From Acidovorax sp. Leaf191 (GTDB taxonomy: Bacteria; Pseudomonadota; Gammaproteobacteria; Burkholderiales; Burkholderiaceae_C): 64,000 bases of DNA. Where the stretch lies: positions 62,001-126,000 of the forward strand of contig NZ_LMPT01000005.1 of assembly GCF_001424425.1 (NCBI RefSeq), read 5' to 3'. Below are positions 62,652-64,000 of the stretch, piece by piece (within the stretch, counting starts at the first letter, position 1; each line of letters opens with the position of its first letter). Position numbers and translations under genes: made by a program. The notes under the pieces were generated by a model that saw only the letters and a list, made by a program, of their open reading frames with translations, was not told where the DNA came from and made no database searches.

Positions 62652-63003
62652 GGAAAAGGCACAGCATCACGCCCAGCGCCGTGGTCGTCCAGCCCACGCG
62701 GTTCGCGGTCTGCGCTGTTGTGCGGTCGATGGGGATCAGCGCGCAGCGGCGCCACATCCACACATTGCCGATGCAGGCCACCAGCACGGCGGCCACCGCC
62801 AACACCACCGAGCCGAGTACGAAGGCCAGACCCAAGCCGCCAAGCAGCGTCACCCAGGTGAACATGGCGATCGCGCCAGAGGTGCTGGCCAGCACGTGCG
62901 ACAGGCCGCCGCAATAGCTGCACTGCGCGGGGTTCTCGCGCGCGGACCAGCGGACCGCCGGGTCGCGGACGCCCGGCTTCTGGCAGTGGGGACAGGCATG
63001 CAT
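62647..63003 (-). CDS. Small zinc-ribbon membrane protein
   Basis: A 118-residue protein. MHACPHCQKPGVRDPAVRWS and PAQCSYCGGLSHVL provide two CxxC knuckles of a zinc ribbon, and two TM helices follow (about 53-83 and 96-116; VTLLGGLGLAFVLGSVVLAV, VGWTTTALGVMLCLF). I do not know a function for it. The ATG at 63003 is chosen because it starts right at the zinc ribbon. Its stop codon lies in the 8-bp repeat tract. Confidence 0.65.
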   Translation of the reverse strand: MHACPHCQKPGVRDPAVRWSARENPAQCSYCGGLSHVLASTSGAIAMFTWVTLLGGLGLAFVLGSVVLAVAAVLVACIGNVWMWRRCALIPIDRTTAQTANRVGWTTTALGVMLCLFH

Positions 63004-63073
63004 GGTGCGCAGCTCCGAAAGGGTGACCTGCACCACTATAGCCACTGATGCGGCCACCCGCCAATGGGTGGGG

Positions 63074-63721
63074 CTAGGGCAGCGTGAACGCCGCCCGCGC
63101 CTGCAGCGCCCGGTCGCGCGAATGGCAGCCTTCGATGTGGTCGTTCACCAGCCCCATCGCCTGCATGAAGGCGTACACGGTGGTGGGGCCCACAAAGGTC
63201 CAGCCGCGCCTCTTGAGGTCCTTGGACATGGCCACCGAGGCGGGCGATGTGGACAGCGCGCGCGCTGCCTCGCGCGTGAGGCGTGCGGGCCGGTCGGCGG
63301 CGGCGGGCTCGTAGCGCCAGGCGTAGTGGGCGAGCGAGCCGAACTCGCGGCGCAGCTCCAGCACGCGGCGCGCATTGTTGATGGTGGAGACGATCTTGCC
63401 GCGGTGGCGCACGATGGCCGCGTCCTGCACCAGGCGCTCGATGTCGGCCTCGCCATAGGCGGCGACCTTCTCGGCGTCGAAATGGTCGAACGCGGCGCGA
63501 AAGCCCTCGCGCTTGTTCAGGATGGTGAGCCAGCTCAGGCCGGACTGAAAGCCCTCCAGGCAGAGCTTTTCGAACAGGCGCCTGTCGTCATCCACCGGAA
63601 AGCCCCACTCGGTGTCGTGGTAGTGGCGGTACAGCGGCGTGGCCTGGCACCAGGTGCAGCGCGGGCAGCCGGCGTCGTCGGCGAACAGGCCTTCGGGCAG
63701 GGCGGTGGGGGCGTCGGTCAT
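63074..63721 (-). CDS. tag: DNA-3-methyladenine glycosylase I
   Basis: A 215-residue repair enzyme that removes 3-methyladenine from DNA. CTWCQATPLYRHYHDTEWGF carries the zinc-binding Cys and the conserved YHDxEWG motif. FEKLCLEGFQSGLSWLTILN follows, with FQSGLSW at the base pocket. KRRGWTFVGPTTVYAFMQAM and VNDHIEGCHSRD supply the conserved end with the other zinc ligands. About 20 residues precede the usual start of the family. The ATG at 63721 is taken; it is not obviously co-transcribed with neighbours. Confidence 0.93.
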   Translation of the reverse strand: MTDAPTALPEGLFADDAGCPRCTWCQATPLYRHYHDTEWGFPVDDDRRLFEKLCLEGFQSGLSWLTILNKREGFRAAFDHFDAEKVAAYGEADIERLVQDAAIVRHRGKIVSTINNARRVLELRREFGSLAHYAWRYEPAAADRPARLTREAARALSTSPASVAMSKDLKRRGWTFVGPTTVYAFMQAMGLVNDHIEGCHSRDRALQARAAFTLP

Positions 63722-63871
63722 GGTGGGGCATTCTAGGCAGGCACAGCGCAGGCCCCGGGCACACAGGCGTGCCGCACCGCGGTCCACCGGTTGCCCTAAA
63801 CTGACCGGCAGGCGCGCCCTGCCGCCCGCGCCCCCCGCCTTTTCACACCCTGTTCCGAGACGACTGCCTGC

Positions 63872-64000
63872 ATGCGCCTGCTTCCCGTACGCCCCCTGCT
63901 GTGGCTCGCCCTCGCCACCCCGTTCCTGCTGGCGGGTTGCGCCAGCACCACCGACTCGCTGGGCTACTACTGGCAGTCGGTGCGCGGCCACATGCAGCTG
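63872..64000 (+). CDS. Predicted aminopeptidase lipoprotein (COG4324-type), N-terminal fragment
   Basis: Only 43 codons lie in the window; the gene runs off the right edge. The sequence is a lipoprotein signal (LLWLALATPFLLAGCAST, lipobox Cys at about residue 23) followed by LGYYWQSVRGHMQL. The LGYYxQSxxGHxxL start is characteristic of COG4324 predicted zinc aminopeptidases. The identity rests on this short stretch. Confidence 0.6.
   Translation, partial: MRLLPVRPLLWLALATPFLLAGCASTTDSLGYYWQSVRGHMQL

Overview
The window is GC-rich chromosomal DNA whose gene content fits a betaproteobacterium of the family Comamonadaceae (Acidovorax-like). The evidence is several Bug/TctC-type solute receptors, LIV-type ABC transporters paired with acyl-CoA ligases, a DUF1840 protein, a 2-aminobenzoyl-CoA (anthranilate) operon, IPTL-CTERM sorting, and many copies of short palindromic intergenic repeats. 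This is a judgement from protein families; no 16S gene or database search was available.

Layout. 1-10 kb: the start of htpG, a DHH phosphoesterase, a lipase-like hydrolase, a RluF-type pseudouridine synthase, a three-gene operon (DUF4394 lipoprotein, cupredoxin-like protein, GGDEF/EAL protein) and a chemotaxis receptor. 10-24.3 kb: a Crp/Fnr regulator divergent from a LIV-type solute receptor, then exeA/gspB, then an acyl-CoA ligase with a full LIV-type ABC transporter and a PaaK-like ligase. An 18-bp dyad (TTGTC-N8-GACAA) occurs both beside the regulator and upstream of the ligase/ABC operon, which suggests one regulon. 24.6-30.7 kb: two Bug receptors interleaved with accessory minus-strand genes (an M23 peptidase with a lipoprotein, and a secreted protein), DUF1840, and a cyclopropane-fatty-acid-synthase-type methyltransferase. 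30.9-37.9 kb: a compact 2-aminobenzoate-CoA operon (bifunctional monooxygenase/reductase, MarR regulator, enoyl-CoA hydratase, acyl-CoA dehydrogenase, CoA ligase, RidA-like protein).

37.9-59.2 kb is the accessory centrepiece, transcribed leftward. It starts with a 1531-residue IPTL-CTERM surface protein, then a secreted pseudo-rhodanese, a frameshifted beta-helix/Ig-like protein, a 1299-residue secreted Ig-like protein, and a 1467-residue RHS protein with a Sec-type signal peptide and an unrecognised C-terminal tip. An ankyrin-repeat gene overlapping the RHS end looks like the immunity gene. Downstream lie displaced RHS cassettes: one carries a HExxHxxGxxH metalloprotease tip and an AT-rich putative immunity gene, the next is cut off by an IS481-type transposase fragment. 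I read this as a polymorphic toxin locus joined to a cell-surface protein operon; that link is the most novel-looking feature here.

59.7-64 kb returns to housekeeping-type genes: an EamA transporter divergent from an Lrp-type regulator, a DUF1045 2H phosphoesterase, arsC, a small zinc-ribbon membrane protein, tag, and the start of a COG4324-type aminopeptidase lipoprotein.

No rRNA, tRNA, CRISPR array or complete insertion sequence was seen.
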